The translations under genes and the position numbers were made by a program. This document shows positions 23,301 to 34,917 of a stretch of 64,000 nt of DNA, piece by piece. The notes beneath the pieces are model-generated. The model saw only the letters and a program-made list of their open reading frames with translations. It searched no databases and was not told the DNA's origin. Source of the stretch: Rutstroemia sp. NJR-2017a BVV2 (taxonomy: Eukaryota > Ascomycota > Leotiomycetes > Helotiales > Rutstroemiaceae); assembly GCA_002946415.1 (NCBI GenBank), contig NJPS01000079.1:310001-374000 (forward strand), read 5' to 3'. The number at the start of each line of letters is the position of its first letter. Positions within the stretch are counted from its first letter, which is position 1.

Positions 23301-24649
23301 AGAGCCTTAGACAGGATATCGAGGCCCAAGTTAAACAACGATTCCGCTACACCCTTGATTCAAACTGGGCAGCAAACATCAAGCATCTCCAGCTCCTTCG
23401 TGAAGTTTCCCTGAAGCTCGGTATTCAGCTTGAGATGAAGGCATATCATTTCACCAAACAGTCTCTGGCAGATGCTAATGCTGCTCTGCCAGCGACGAAT
23501 GGCACAGCTAAGGATGCGACCACCAATGGACAGAGCACTAGCAGTAAGAAAAAGAAGAAGAATGCTCGGGAAAGCTCACCGGCTTCCACTGCATCGGTGA
23601 ACTCTGCATCCCCGGTTACTTTCAACCCGGACAACGTTCTCAACATGGTGCCAATAATCAAGGAAGCTTCTCCTCGGAGCTCTCTGGCGGAAGAAGCTCT
23701 AGAGGCTGGTCGCATCTCCCTGCTCCAGGATCAAAAGAAGTTAGGCCAAGAGTTGTTGCTCGAATCTCTTTCACTGCATGAACAAATTTACGGCATTTTG
23801 CACCCAGAGGTTGCCAGAGTCTACAACTCGCTTTCGATGCTCTACTACCAATTGGAGGAAAAGGAGGCCGCTATTGAGCTTGCTCGCAAGGCTGTCATTG
23901 TCTCTGAGAGAACTCTTGGTGTTGATAATGCTGAGACGCTTCTGAACTATCTTAACCTCGGCCTCATAGCACATGCATGCGGTGAGACCAAGTTGGCTCT
24001 GACTTACATCAAGCACGCTCTGGACTTGTGGAGAGTGGTTTATGGTCCAAACCACCCTGACTCTATCACCACCATTAACAATGCCGCAGTGATGCTCCAG
24101 CACTTGAAAGAGTACCATGACTCTCGCATGTGGTTTGAGGCTTCCCTCAAGATTTGCGAAGAAGTGTTTGGCAAGCACTCTATTAACGCAGCTACTTTGT
24201 TATTCCAGTTGGCTCAAGCTCTAGCCCTTGATCAGGACTCCAAGTCTGCAGTTAATCGCATGCGCGAGTCGTACAATATTTTCCTCAACGAGCTTGGAGC
24301 GGAAGACAAGAACACCAAGGAGGCAGAGAAATGGCTTGAGCAACTTACCCAAAATGCCGTCTCCATTGCTAAGCATGCAAAGGATGTCCAGGCACGCCGA
24401 ATTAGAGCCGGCATTCGTGTTTCTCCACGCGTGACATTGGGACAAACACAATTGCAACCACAAGTTGGACAAACCGCAGAAGCAGCAACAGGCCGAGATC
24501 CCCACAACTCCAGAGGCCTTGATTCTAGAAGCATTGATGAGCTCCTCAAATTTATCGAGGGCACCGATCAATCGAACAAAAACAAGAAACGACCTGCGCG
24601 TAGTAACCCGAAGAGACGAGGAGGAGCCGCCTCTTCTTCAAGAAACTAA
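20369..24649 (+). CDS. CLU1: Clustered mitochondria protein Clu1 (eIF3-associated)
   Basis: Four exons (20369-20405, 20542-20652, 20711-20770, 20829-24649) give 1342 residues. After an acidic N-terminus, VFQLTVVLPREP and ELPGTFQYSCFHLEHKGERI mark the N-terminal ubiquitin-like Clu region; the CLU domain spans roughly 360-620, an eIF3-p135-type region about 720-900, and TPR repeats about 1020-1225. An EENKE-repeat lies near 667-702. Clu1/CLUH binds mRNAs for mitochondrial proteins and its loss makes mitochondria cluster; in yeast it co-purifies with eIF3. Length matches the family. The exon 3/4 junction is the least certain: the only in-frame choice found uses donor 20771 and acceptor 20828, dropping two residues that relatives usually have. 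Confidence 0.94.
22622..22726 (+). repeat. In-frame 15-bp repeat in CLU1 (EENKE repeats)
   Basis: Five perfect copies of AAGGAAGAAGAGAAT are followed by a sixth with one change and a seventh more diverged. Each unit encodes five residues (KEEEN), forming a charged linker between the CLU domain and the eIF3-p135-type region. The identity of the copies suggests recent expansion by slippage, and copy number may differ between strains. Confidence 0.95.
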
Positions 24650-25308
24650 ATGGTAATGGATCGGAGTGCAAAATCACGGGGGTTAGCATTGGATGGCGTT
24701 TCAAAATCTAATTCTTGTATTATATGTTTTACTTTTCTGTTTCTGTCCGGTTTGACGAAACAACCTAGTAACATTATGTGTTTACGTATACAACGACTCA
24801 CCTCGACATATGGATGCCCCCTAAGGATGATACGGTCAATGGCTGGCTGGCTGGTTGGTGGGTTGTACATGTAAAGATCACGTACCTAGGACCGATTACT
24901 GAACAAAGAAGACATCTTCCCTCCCTGCTCAAATATCAAATCACATGTTCAAATCACCCACTTGAATCATTGCTTGTCTGTGAATATCTTGCGTAAGGTT
25001 AGAACTATTCTAACATGGCTTCAAGCTGGATGAAATAGCATCACTGTGGCTAGCTATACCAGGAAACTGGAAATCATTAGCCACAAATAGATGCGTTCAC
25101 CCCAGATAATGTTACGTGAGCGCTAAGTTGCTAAAGTAAGATTCGTTCATCTATCTGGCAATGCATTGATGGAGCTCCATGCTATTAATGGATCCCGTAA
25201 TCTGTTAAATCATACACGAGGCACGCGCCTAAGGAAATTCGACTACCAAAGAGATAGCATCCGCATCCATGTACCCACGGCGACTTTTCCTGAATCCAGA
25301 ACCCAAAA
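24650..25308. other. Gap between convergent CLU1 and UBL gene
   Basis: The 659 bases hold the 3' flanks of both genes. A short CTGG-repeat (24842-24855) is present. No coding sequence is supported. Confidence 0.5.
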
Positions 25309-27660
25309 TCAAGCAGCGATTAGTGGAGGAGCAGCAGGCGCTTCTCGCTGAGTATCCGGATTTGCTTCTTCATTGTGAGTAACCTCTGCGTTCTCACCGG
25401 CACTGGCGGGCTGTTCGGCGCCGCCAGCCTCGGGGTTTTCGCTGTTCCCTCCATTCGCTTCATTCTCCGCTTCCACACGTCTTCTCTCCGCCTCAGCTGC
25501 CGCAGCCTCGGCCTCTCGAGCTGCATTATCACGAGCGGCAATGTGACGCTCGCCAACTCCAGGGATCAGACTTGCGATGAAGAGGAGAGCAGCATGTTCG
25601 GCCCTTCTGATTTGAGTCGCAATCCATCCTGTATTTGCTTGTCTCCGCTGTTCGATGAGTCTCGCGGCGACTTCGGCTTCATCAAGCTCGCCCCTACGGA
25701 CTCGAGCGCGGTCACCAGTCTCCGCCGCTCCATTTTGAGGTACAACAACTGCGTTGGCTGCAGGTACCAATGCTGCGTCGGGTCCAGCTAGTGGTATCAA
25801 GTTCTCGAGATGTCTTCTGATCGGGCCTAGAACCTGTTCGGCGATGCTATTGAAAGCACCGGTGAAGAATCCCATGTTAACTATGAAGACTACTATAGCA
25901 AGGCCAGTCATCATAAAAAGCCTTGACCAGCTGTTGTTACCGGAAGTGAAGAACCACACAAACCCAATCAGTCTGACGACTAACCAGATTATATTAAAAA
26001 GTCGAAGGGCAAAAGGAACACCTGGTCTTGCTTCGCGATTATGAACTTGTGCAAAGTTTACGGGGACTTCTTCATTGGGGCGTGGGCGGCCTCCGCGGCG
26101 ACCACCTCTTTGCGCATTTCTATTGCGATATTCTGCGAAACCAGGCGGTTCTCGAGGCTGGCCATTTACTTGTGCTGGGCCGTTGCTCTGGCGATATCTT
26201 GTTAGACGAGGGGTGTAAAAGGATTCTGAATTATTTATGAGGAGAGCACGGGGACCCGAGGGCGACGTGAGGATGTATACCATAGGCTCAACAGCGGATC
26301 TAGGCATATTGTTTGAGCTAGTGGTCGGATTCATGACCAAACTTGGAGCAGAAGCGTTGGCTACAGGGTTAAGTAGCACCGCGGATGCAGGAGAGCGGGG
26401 AACAGAGGATGCGCCAGCTGTAGGAGTAGCTGAAGATGAAGATACGGGAGTTCTGGTTCGCGCAGAAGGCGGGTTTGAAGAGGCTCTCCGTGCACCGTTG
26501 GGTTGGTTTTGACCAGCCATCAGTCTATCCATGTTCCGCAGCATCTGCTGCAAATCGGTAGCAGGATTTGTCCCAGCTTGCGCAGCACTTGCACTGCTGT
26601 GATTGTTTCGCTGAGTCAAATGCGAGATGGGAACTGTGGTAGTAGTCTCATTCACTGTCACTTGCCATCTTTCCCCGTTAGGGCCGACACCTTCTCGTGT
26701 ATATGTAGTGCTGTGATTGGGATTATGGAAATTTGGTGCCAATCTACCGGGGCTAAGCCCTTCCGCAAATGGTGGGTTCCGAGCGATATCCTGAGCACCC
26801 TGACGTCCTTCCGCGCCTCGCCTTTGTTGTTGTTCAAGGATAAGCTGTTGAAGTGAGGTGCGCCCATTCGTAGGTTGAAGGGGATTGCGAGTCACTGTAG
26901 GGTTGGGATGCGGTTGATGACCCAGGTTATTCATAATTCGTCCCAGCTGAAGGTGATAAGCACGAGCACCGGCCTCTATTTCCTGCTGTAACCGTGCTGT
27001 CTCCCTCTGCAATTGATGCAAACGTTGTGTCATAACGTTGTGTGTGCTCTCGGCATGATGGAGATCGTGGTGTTGTTGTCCATGCGGCTGGCCACCTGGT
27101 AATTCTTGTTGAATCTGTACACCTTGTGCGAGGTCTGGGGGATGTGCTATGCGAACCTGATTTATGACAGGAGGAGTTCTTGCGCGATTAGCAGGGAAAA
27201 CAGGAAGGGTAAGGGTGCGCTGCTGTGCATTGGCGCCGGGATTTGTCGTGCTGGCATCGGGAGTCGCATCTGGCAGAGGAGGACGGAGCACTAGGTGAAT
27301 TGTATGCGGATCTGAGGTTGACAACTGGCATATATAGTTAGAATAAGCGGTATCCTTTGCGGAAGAAATTCTTACGCTCTCTTGCCCAAAAACCTGTAGC
27401 ATTGTTTGCGAATCCGCCAGCATTCTCCCACGATGGATCAGTCGCTGGCTGGAATCATCAGGCTTTGACGGCACAACGTCTCTAATTTTTGCTTTTAGGC
27501 CCTGAACTGTCGTGCTCACCAACAGGTTAGAGAATGTTAGAGGGCTTGCGACTTCGGTGGAAGGCGACACAATGGACAGAGTGAAGGTCGCAGTTGCTGG
27601 TTGCTCTTCATCTCTCGTAGGTGCATCGTTTATACCCTCGTTGCTCGTAGATTCCGCCAT
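25309..27660 (-). CDS. Ubiquitin-like domain membrane protein (HERP-like)
   Basis: Two exons (27376-27660, 25309-27324) give 766 residues; an intron of exactly 51 bases lies between and is itself in frame, so an unspliced reading gives 783. The N-terminus (about 25-115) has a ubiquitin-like fold pattern: FSNLLVSTTVQGLKAKI, a QRLIHRGRML core and closing IHLVL strand. A long Gln/Asn- and Ser-rich middle follows. Two adjacent hydrophobic helices, near 533-553 and 563-583, form a hairpin-like pair, then a charged, Ala/Glu-rich tail. This layout matches HERPUD-type proteins of the ER membrane, which help recruit ERAD ubiquitin ligases. An alternative is a Dsc-complex-like UBL protein. The UBL and helices are seen; the ERAD role is inferred. 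Confidence 0.82.
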   Translation of the reverse strand: MAESTSNEGINDAPTRDEEQPATATFTLSIVSPSTEVASPLTFSNLLVSTTVQGLKAKIRDVVPSKPDDSSQRLIHRGRMLADSQTMLQVFGQESVRISSAKDTAYSNYICQLSTSDPHTIHLVLRPPLPDATPDASTTNPGANAQQRTLTLPVFPANRARTPPVINQVRIAHPPDLAQGVQIQQELPGGQPHGQQHHDLHHAESTHNVMTQRLHQLQRETARLQQEIEAGARAYHLQLGRIMNNLGHQPHPNPTVTRNPLQPTNGRTSLQQLILEQQQRRGAEGRQGAQDIARNPPFAEGLSPGRLAPNFHNPNHSTTYTREGVGPNGERWQVTVNETTTTVPISHLTQRNNHSSASAAQAGTNPATDLQQMLRNMDRLMAGQNQPNGARRASSNPPSARTRTPVSSSSATPTAGASSVPRSPASAVLLNPVANASAPSLVMNPTTSSNNMPRSAVEPMVYILTSPSGPRALLINNSESFYTPRLTRYRQSNGPAQVNGQPREPPGFAEYRNRNAQRGGRRGGRPRPNEEVPVNFAQVHNREARPGVPFALRLFNIIWLVVRLIGFVWFFTSGNNSWSRLFMMTGLAIVVFIVNMGFFTGAFNSIAEQVLGPIRRHLENLIPLAGPDAALVPAANAVVVPQNGAAETGDRARVRRGELDEAEVAARLIEQRRQANTGWIATQIRRAEHAALLFIASLIPGVGERHIAARDNAAREAEAAAAEAERRRVEAENEANGGNSENPEAGGAEQPASAGENAEVTHNEEANPDTQREAPAAPPLIAA

Positions 27661-28256
27661 AATGACCGGTGCTTCGGGATATCAGATTGCGTGCTGTTGT
27701 CAAAATCCGGACTTTAAACGCTGTGTTGCGCCTGTCGCAGGAGGAGCGAGGGGATGTGCGGGAGCGCTCAGGTTTCGTTCGTCAATGGTTGTAATTTACA
27801 ATTATGCGCAAACGAATGGATAGATAACCAAGAAGGCTGTTCTTCTGTTGGAACGAGAGAGAAAAGTATGTCGGTGGAGAAAGAATGGAATTACGTAGCT
27901 TCCACGTTGCTTTTTAATAAGAAGGCAACTTTATCGAAGCAACTCCCGTATTAATGTTGGAGTATTACTTAACTCACCTTCTAACTTCTGTCCCCAAGAC
28001 CACCTCCACCGTCGGCATTTCGGGGAGAACCCTACAGAAATGCATCAGGCCCACTAGTCCGCATCGGGGAGGAGGGCAAGTGGCACAATGCAGTGGAAAG
28101 ATCTCACCGCCTACCGCTTTGAGACCATACATCATGGTACTGCCCGCACATCAGCCGTGGCCCAAGAATCGTCATTGAGTTTGGGCAAAACAATTTTCTA
28201 CAAAGGCTACCCGGATAGCTGATTGAGGTCTTCAAGCCTCACACAAATCTCCTCGA
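27661..28256. promoter_or_regulatory. Divergent intergenic region, UBL gene / PSD1
   Basis: The 596 bases between two outward-facing starts must hold both promoters. No specific binding site or repeat could be assigned. Confidence 0.5.
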
Positions 28257-30071
28257 ATGGCATCCCGTTTCGTGTCAATACGTGCGGCATCATCCAAGCC
28301 AATCTTGAGAGGCTATACCTCCCCGCCGGCAGCGTTATTCATAAGACAATCGCCATGTCTATGTAGGTGTCATGGCTTTCGAGACTTTTCCTCTTCCGCC
28401 GCAAGGCTTGGTCGACAGCAAAAGGAATACAAGGAGTCATTTGGGTCGAGGTTGCGGAAGGCTCTGAACGAAACGAAGATAACATGGTATCATATCCCTG
28501 TGGGAGTGGGTATTGGATTCTTAGCTTTTGGGCAACTCTATCGAGTGAATGAGAGGGAAAAGGCAAGGCAGCTTGGAGAGAATTTGGACGGCAATGGGCA
28601 TGTTCAATCCGTTGGCTCTGAAGAGAATGGTGCCGGGGGCGAGACTCAAGGTCGGCCAAAGAAGAGAGAAAGAGTGCGGCCGTCGGGGCCATGGTACGTA
28701 TATTTATGAACTGCCAACTGTTCAAAGCGGCTAACAAGTGGTAGGCAAGTTCGGGTGATGTCGACACTACCACTGAAGGCCATGTCTAGATGGTGGGGTA
28801 AATTCAATGAGCTGGAAATACCTTACTATCTACGTGTGCCCGGATTTAAATTGTATTCTTTTATATTTGGTGTAAAGTAGGACTTCCCGCAAATTCTTTT
28901 GTTTGAGCTCTTGCTAACTTTTTCTTCATACAGTCTCTCTGAAGTTTCAGAACCCGATTTGCATGTATATCCAAACCTGGCCTCGTTCTTTTATCGGACA
29001 TTAAAACCGGGGGCTCGCCCACTCGATCCAAACCTAAATGCTTTGTTATCTCCTGCTGATGGACGGGTGCTCCAATTTGGAGCTATTGAAGGTGGTGAGG
29101 TAGAGCAAGTCAAAGGCATGACCTACAGTCTCGATGCTCTTCTTGGTACTTCCAAGCCATCCACCTCTCCGAACCCTGCCAATCCCGCGAGTATATTTAG
29201 TCCACCTAAGGACAACAATCCCCAACAGAGCAAAGCTAGGTATAGCGTTGGAGACGAAGAAATTATTAAGCATGATGAGAAGTTCGCGACTGTCAATGGG
29301 ATCACTTACACTCTCCCCAATTTGTTATCAGGGCCGCCCCAGCAAGATAGCTCGAAGAAAACAGCCGATGCTTCTACCACGCCAGCCGCTGCTTCTGAAG
29401 CCGAAGTTCAGGCTGACCTGGCTCTGGGCGAGCGCCCATGGTATTCTCGATTGACCGCAGAGAACAGAACGGCACTGTATTATGTAGTGGTATACCTAGC
29501 GCCCGGTGACTATCATCGGTTCCATTCTCCTACAGCCTGGGTTGTTGAGAAGCGACGACACTTCGCAGGAGAGTTGTACTCGGTATCTCCTTATCTTCAG
29601 CGAACTCTACCTGGTCTGTTCACACTGAATGAACGAGTAGTACTACTAGGTCGGTGGAGATGGGGTTTCTTCTCCTATATTCCGGTTGGTGCCACAAATG
29701 TTGGGTCAATCAAAGTCAACTTCGATCGTGAACTACGGACCAACTCTCTGACCACAGATACTGCGGCAGATATAGCAGCTAATGAGGCAGCAAAACGCGG
29801 TGAAGCATACAGCGGCTATGCTGAAGCTACTTATGAGGCTGCAAGTCCGGTTTTGCATGGGCATGCACTTAAGAGAGGAGAAGAAATGGGTGGTTTCCAG
29901 TTAGGAAGCACTATCGTACTTGTTTTTGAGGCACCCAAGGGACAAAGACCAAGTCTTGACGACGGTTGGATGGACGAGAACAAGCCAAGGAAAGGTGGAT
30001 GGAATTGGGCCATCGAGAAGGGACAAAGGGTCAAGATGGGCCAGAAACTAGGCTGGGTAGATGATGCATAG
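28257..30071 (+). CDS. PSD1: Phosphatidylserine decarboxylase, mitochondrial type (Psd1)
   Basis: Three exons (28257-28693, 28745-28876, 28934-30071) give 568 residues. The first 50 residues are rich in Arg/Ser and lack acids, fitting a mitochondrial presequence; a hydrophobic segment near WYHIPVGVGIGFLAFG would anchor it in the inner membrane. The catalytic part has the GDYHRFHSP motif and a GGFQLGST motif with Ser515, the self-cleavage site that yields the pyruvoyl cofactor. The enzyme turns phosphatidylserine into phosphatidylethanolamine. A low-complexity insert of roughly 90 residues between SLDALLG and LGERPWYSRL, rich in Pro, Asn and Ser, lies inside the beta-subunit region. It leads a run of four plus-strand genes. 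Confidence 0.95.
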
Positions 30072-30272
30072 ATCGGGATTTATGATTGATTGGTCTTGTC
30101 CAACTAGCGTCTTTTGTATATCAGTGAATGTTTTCCATTTGGTACTATCTGCAGGGGTAGAGTCGGTCGATGGGCCATCAAGGTATCCATCAGGGTATGC
30201 GGCTCGGATTTTGTATATACTATACCCTCCAAGTCTGCTGTCGATGACAAGAACGTACCAAATTAAACAAAA

Positions 30273-32091
30273 ATGTCGAACGAGGATACCCATATTTACG
30301 ACGTTCTCATCGTCGGCGGCGGTCCTTGCGGGCTTGCTGTTGCCGCACGTCTCCGAGAAAGCACCCCTTCCTCCTTGTTCACGGATTCCGAGCACCAACG
30401 CTACCACTGGATGAAAGCATCACTCGCAAAAAAGACCTCCAAACCATTCAAAACAAGTCGCCGTTCGCATACCGCACGCGACCGACTTATCCAAGGAGCG
30501 CCCTGTTCAGAGTGTCTAGATATTGCTGTTCTAGATGCGCATGGTGATAATTGGATGAGCGCCTGGAATGAAAGATTTGAAAAGCTAAGAATCAGTCATC
30601 TCAGAAGCCCCATGTTCTTCCATCCTGATCCACAGGACAGAGACGCACTGAGAGGTTATGCTTGGAGAGAGGAAAAGGAGCATGAACTCAAGGAGATTCA
30701 TGGAGTGATCGGGAAAGAGCTGAGCAAACATCAGAGAAAGCAAAATGTGAAGAAGGGGTAGGTGAATCTTACATCTCCAGCTTGAGGTCAGACATTAATG
30801 GTCATGTAACTAATTCGCAGCAGTGGTAAACGTCAACAGGAAACCACCTACCTTGATGAGCGAGATCGGCTCGATTACTTCAGACCCAGCACGACGCTTT
30901 TCAGGAACTTCTGTGAGGACATTGCTAGCAGATACGACATCGCGAACATTGTCGAGAAGAGTGAGGTCCAGAAGATAGATTATGAACCATCTGAATGTGA
31001 AGAATGTCCAGGGACGTTCACACTGCACACCTCAACTGGCAAAAAATTTGCCCGCATAGTGGTTTTTGCTGCAGGAGCGGCACTGTCACCTACTGTGCCT
31101 TCAGACTGCCCTTTTTCACCCGTAGGAAGCGTTTGTCATGCTTTCATCTCTTCATCTAGTCCTAACGAGACAATCTTGCCACCAGCCATTCTGCGGAAAA
31201 TATCACTTAAGAAGCAGACGAACCTACTTATTGTTGGCGGTGGCCTCACCAGCGCTCAAATTGCCGATCATGCTATTAAGTCTGGCGTCACCACTGTTTA
31301 CCAAACCATGCGTGGACCTCTGAAAATCAAAGACTTCGATATGGAATTGGGTTGGGTAGCGAAGTTTAAGAACGTATTCCTGGCTCAGTTCTGGGGTTTG
31401 GACAATGACACAGAGAGACTGGAGATGTATAAGAAGGCGCGCAATGGTGGTAGTGTCAATCCAGAGTATCATCATATCCTGAAGTCGCACATTGCAAGCA
31501 GCCGCCTGGTCCTCCACGAGCATACTGATATTGCTTCTGCGGTTTGGGATTCTACCTCTCGTTCATGGACGGTACAGACTTCTCCACCAATCTCCAATCT
31601 TCCAACGTTCGACCATGTTATATATGCAACAGGCTTTGACGTCGATTTCGAAAAGGTCCAAGCCGTCAAGCCATTGCTGGAGAAGTATCCCATAGAGACA
31701 GTAGGAGGCTTTCCGTGTCTGACGCATGACCTCAGTTGGAGTGATGAGGTGCCAATTTTCGTAACAGGAAGATTGGCAAGTCTAAGAATGGGTCCTGCTG
31801 CACCAAACCTCGAGGGTGCCCGTATGGGTGCGGAGAGAATCGCTGTAAGTTCCCGGCTCGCTTCAAGCGCCATTGATGGAGCAAAATGTGCTTTGCTAAT
31901 TCCCCCAGTGGAAAATAGGTGAACTTCTTGGACGAGGGACGTACAAGGGCGCTGAAGGAAGACGAGACAGCGGTTATAGCAGTGCAAATGAAACGGCCAA
32001 AGGGGTCGATGGTAGAAGGCTGGGCCTAGGAATCGAAAACCAGTTCAGTGTTCTCGCGATTGAGGACGGCTCATCAAACGAGTCTGTGTGA
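30273..32091 (+). CDS. FAD-dependent monooxygenase (lysine/ornithine-hydroxylase-like)
   Basis: Three exons (30273-30757, 30821-31844, 31909-32091) give 563 residues. The N-terminus has a dinucleotide fold with GGGPCG at 15-20 for FAD; a second nucleotide-binding loop, LLIVGGGLTSAQIADHA, fits NADPH, and YATGFDVD is the late ATG motif of this superfamily. RYHWMKAS and LRSPMFFHPDP near the start resemble OSGIN-type and L-ornithine N5-monooxygenase-like proteins. It lacks neighbours of a siderophore cluster, so true ornithine hydroxylation is not supported; substrate unknown. The start is only 201 bases after the PSD1 stop on the same strand. Confidence 0.82.
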
Positions 32092-32464
32092 AGGATTATT
32101 TAGACTATCTGTACGTCGGCTCAATCGGACAAGATTGATATCTGTGTGCTCCAACTTCTTAGTCGAGATCTCTCGAGGGTGGACAAAAATAGGCTGATTT
32201 GGAGCTTCATGATCCCTCAACTTTACTGTCTTATACCTAAGAAGTAAAAACATTTATATGCATGATATAAGTTAGGCCACTATAGCTATACTTTATCACA
32301 GTGCTCATTATGATATATGATATGTACCTTTTTCTGTGAATCGTGAAGTGGAACGAATAAATCAAGCGAGGGCGAAATCAAATGCTTTCTGGTGTCTGTT
32401 TACCCAACAACCTTTCAACCATACCAATTGAAATTAATCGGTCGACACTACTTCGGCTGACACC
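32092..32464. other. Short gap before PAC4
   Basis: The 373 bases are AT-rich around 32240-32340 and should contain the terminator of the FAD-enzyme gene and the promoter of PAC4. Nothing else is seen. Confidence 0.5.
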
Positions 32465-32950
32465 ATGTCTGCACCTATTCAACTCTCATTTCCCATGCCA
32501 AAAGCTCCAGAGACAAGTATACATCTTCACTTGACAGTCAACAAAATTTCTTTGCTGCTGTTCTTAACCACAGCATTGAATGGGGATACTTCTGCAGCAC
32601 CACCTCTGGGGTCGTTCGTTTATGCCCTTCCTGATGTAAGAGAGCCCTTCGTATTTACTGTACTTTACAATAGCTAATTGATTCAGCGGATGAATGCAGG
32701 TCAAACTCTCTCTACCCCATTGTGTGTCTATGAATCTTCGGTCGAATTCACAACCCGCTTAGCAAAACTCCTGGCACGGAAGACTGGGAAGCCGGTCTAT
32801 GTTGGCAATTCTATAAGCTTTGCCAGTGCAGGAATGGGAGGCACTGTTGAGGAAGAGATGGAAGGCTTCAAGAAAGTTGTGGAGATTGTCATGGAACAGG
32901 TTCGCCAGACTGAAGACAACCAGAAAGTGAATGGCACCAACGGCGACTAA
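32465..32950 (+). CDS. Proteasome assembly chaperone 4 (PAC4/PSMG4-like)
   Basis: Two exons (32465-32635 and 32687-32950) give 144 residues. The pattern matches PAC4: an early beta-strand block IHLHLTVNKISLLLFLTTA, a middle GSFVYALPDRMN, and a C-terminal KPVYVGNSISFASAGMGG followed by a helix with EEEMEGFKKVVEIVM. PAC4 pairs with PAC3 (yeast Poc4 with Irc25) to help build the proteasome alpha ring. The length fits the family. It lies between the FAD-enzyme gene and KAP104 on the same strand; sequence similarity is weak between kingdoms, so the call rests on layout and the GNSISFASAGMG block. Confidence 0.84.
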
Positions 32951-34917
32951 GATATTCTGCTTCCGTTATCCGAGAGTGAAGATAGGTTACGAGATCCTTC
33001 ACACGTCCTTCTGAATCATTCGACGGAGCTGAAGATCCTGAGATAAGAGGAGTATTGGGCGCCAGCTACAGCATAGCTCGTGCAATGTGGAAACACAGCT
33101 ACTGGTTCCAGAAACAACTGCAATATTTCATTCCCGCTTAAAGACGATATCCAATTTCAATAGGCTCAGGTTCTTGTTAGATACGTACCACAGACATATT
33201 GTTGCGTCAAGACAATCGCCACATGTGCGACTCGACATGAACGGGTCCGATTACTTGGGTCTTGTTTGCACCCTCTTGCCGTTCAGCAAACCCGAGCTTA
33301 GGAGCTTATTGGGCATCATTCTGCATCTCTATCTACTGGGAAAGACATCATCCAGTACTATTAAGACAACCAGCATCGATGTCTATTATTCACTGCGATA
33401 TGTACGACCCATCGATCTCAGCCACCATCTACTACTGTCGTAGAGAGCCTCCCACAGTGATGTGCATCGTATGAAATTGTCAGCGCGGCTTCAAGCAGGG
33501 CACCTGGCATCGACGTCCAAATACTGTTACGAAGGCAGCTAAACTTCATGCTTGACAATCTCGTTTTACAGTTTGCCGCCACATGAAGAATTCGGGTTAT
33601 GTCTCGATTGCGCATTTATTGGCTTTTTGACATAGGGCTGGTTCGACTCGGCCGGATAGCTAGATGAATGGGTACTGCAGGTCAGCGGCAGCGGTGACCT
33701 CTAGTTTACTGTTAATGGCAAGGATTTGACTGTGGTTGTACACTCGCAAGATAGTCTGCTATACTCCCGAGCTGTTAATTGAGATGTCAATTGAGACAAA
33801 TTATTCTACATGAGAAGCACATTAAGATTGCTACTCTTGCAGAGCTTTTCGTGACACCACGCTACCCAGACAGGATGGGGTTTAATTGACTTGGAATGCT
33901 ACACAGTGTCTTGAATATCCTCCTTCGTTTTACTGACAGATTGCGAGGGGCGAATCCCACTGTACAAAGATCAGTCATGAGATGCCGGCAGCAAGAGATT
34001 TATATTGAATGCACGCCATGCGTAAAGTATAACAATACACGTCTCGCAAATATCTACCGGCCGTGTAATATACTCATTCTGCATCGACCCCTTTCTGGCC
34101 TGCTCTAAACTTTCTCGCGTCGTCTTAAGACCGTCTTCCACACGATTATTGTACCTGGGCGAGAGGAGAGAGGAGAGAGAGGAGAGGAGAGTGGACAACG
34201 AGAAATCCATCGGGAATGGAAGGCTGGAAAGATTCCCTTGGTCCCAGGTACTACCTCACCGATCTGTTCATTTCGTCTTCTTGGAGCATGACAACGTTTG
34301 AGGTGAAGTTTTTATACATTACTAGAGTAGCACATTTTTCCTGGCACGGTTTTCGGGTTTCGCTCTGTGCAGTTATCTCACTCCATCTGCCGCCTGCAAA
34401 CAAAAATTCACACCCCACCTTGACCATAAGGTTACTTGCACACAATCCGCGCCCACACCCACCCACACCCACATCCACAAGTACACACACCACTGTACGC
34501 AATATCACTCTACACCTCCAAACTTCTACTCCCAACTTCCTTTCTTTTATTGTTAGTAGTCCACCCTCGAATTGTATCTGTCTCTCTACTATTACTCTTT
34601 GCACTCCACCCCCTTCACCTCCCCTCCACAATTGCGATTCGTAAGTCTCCTGCAGATTGTTTTGTTCAAACTTCTCTTTACATGCAAATTCAATTCTTTT
34701 GGCTGCACAGCAGCCTTCCTATACCATGATCCCATAGCTAACAATTACGCCCATTGCGACAGATGTCGAACTACCTCATTTAACGTCCCACAGGTAATTC
34801 TTGTGTGACCACATAGAGGCCCGTTTCATTGTTCGCAACTGCGTACCTGCATATCGGAATTTTGATATCTGCCAGAGAAAACCTTCGAAAAAGCTTCTAG
34901 CGGCTAGATTGACGGAT
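32951..34917. other. 2-kb gap upstream of KAP104
   Basis: No supported coding sequence. The right half is CT/CA-rich, as is usual for fungal 5' leaders, and holds a GAGA-type purine tract at 34153-34192 and a CCCACACCC tract at 34452-34470. KAP104 transcription probably starts within the last few hundred bases. Confidence 0.5.
34452..34470 (-). other. Four-run C tract (minus-strand G-quadruplex-type motif)
   Basis: Four CCC runs with loops of 3, 1 and 3 bases read on the minus strand as a G3+N1-7 motif. It lies about 450 bases before the KAP104 start, in the CA-rich leader region. Folding is inferred. Confidence 0.7.

Noticed and set aside
11042..32091. Siderophore or secondary-metabolite cluster
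   Set aside because: The ferric reductase and the FAD monooxygenase are 17 kb apart with housekeeping genes between, and no NRPS, PKS, transporter or acyltransferase is present.
33640..33656. tRNA-like B-box (GGTTCGACTC) near 33643
   Set aside because: The T-arm does not pair properly with a 7-base loop and no A-box or acceptor stem is found at the right distance upstream.
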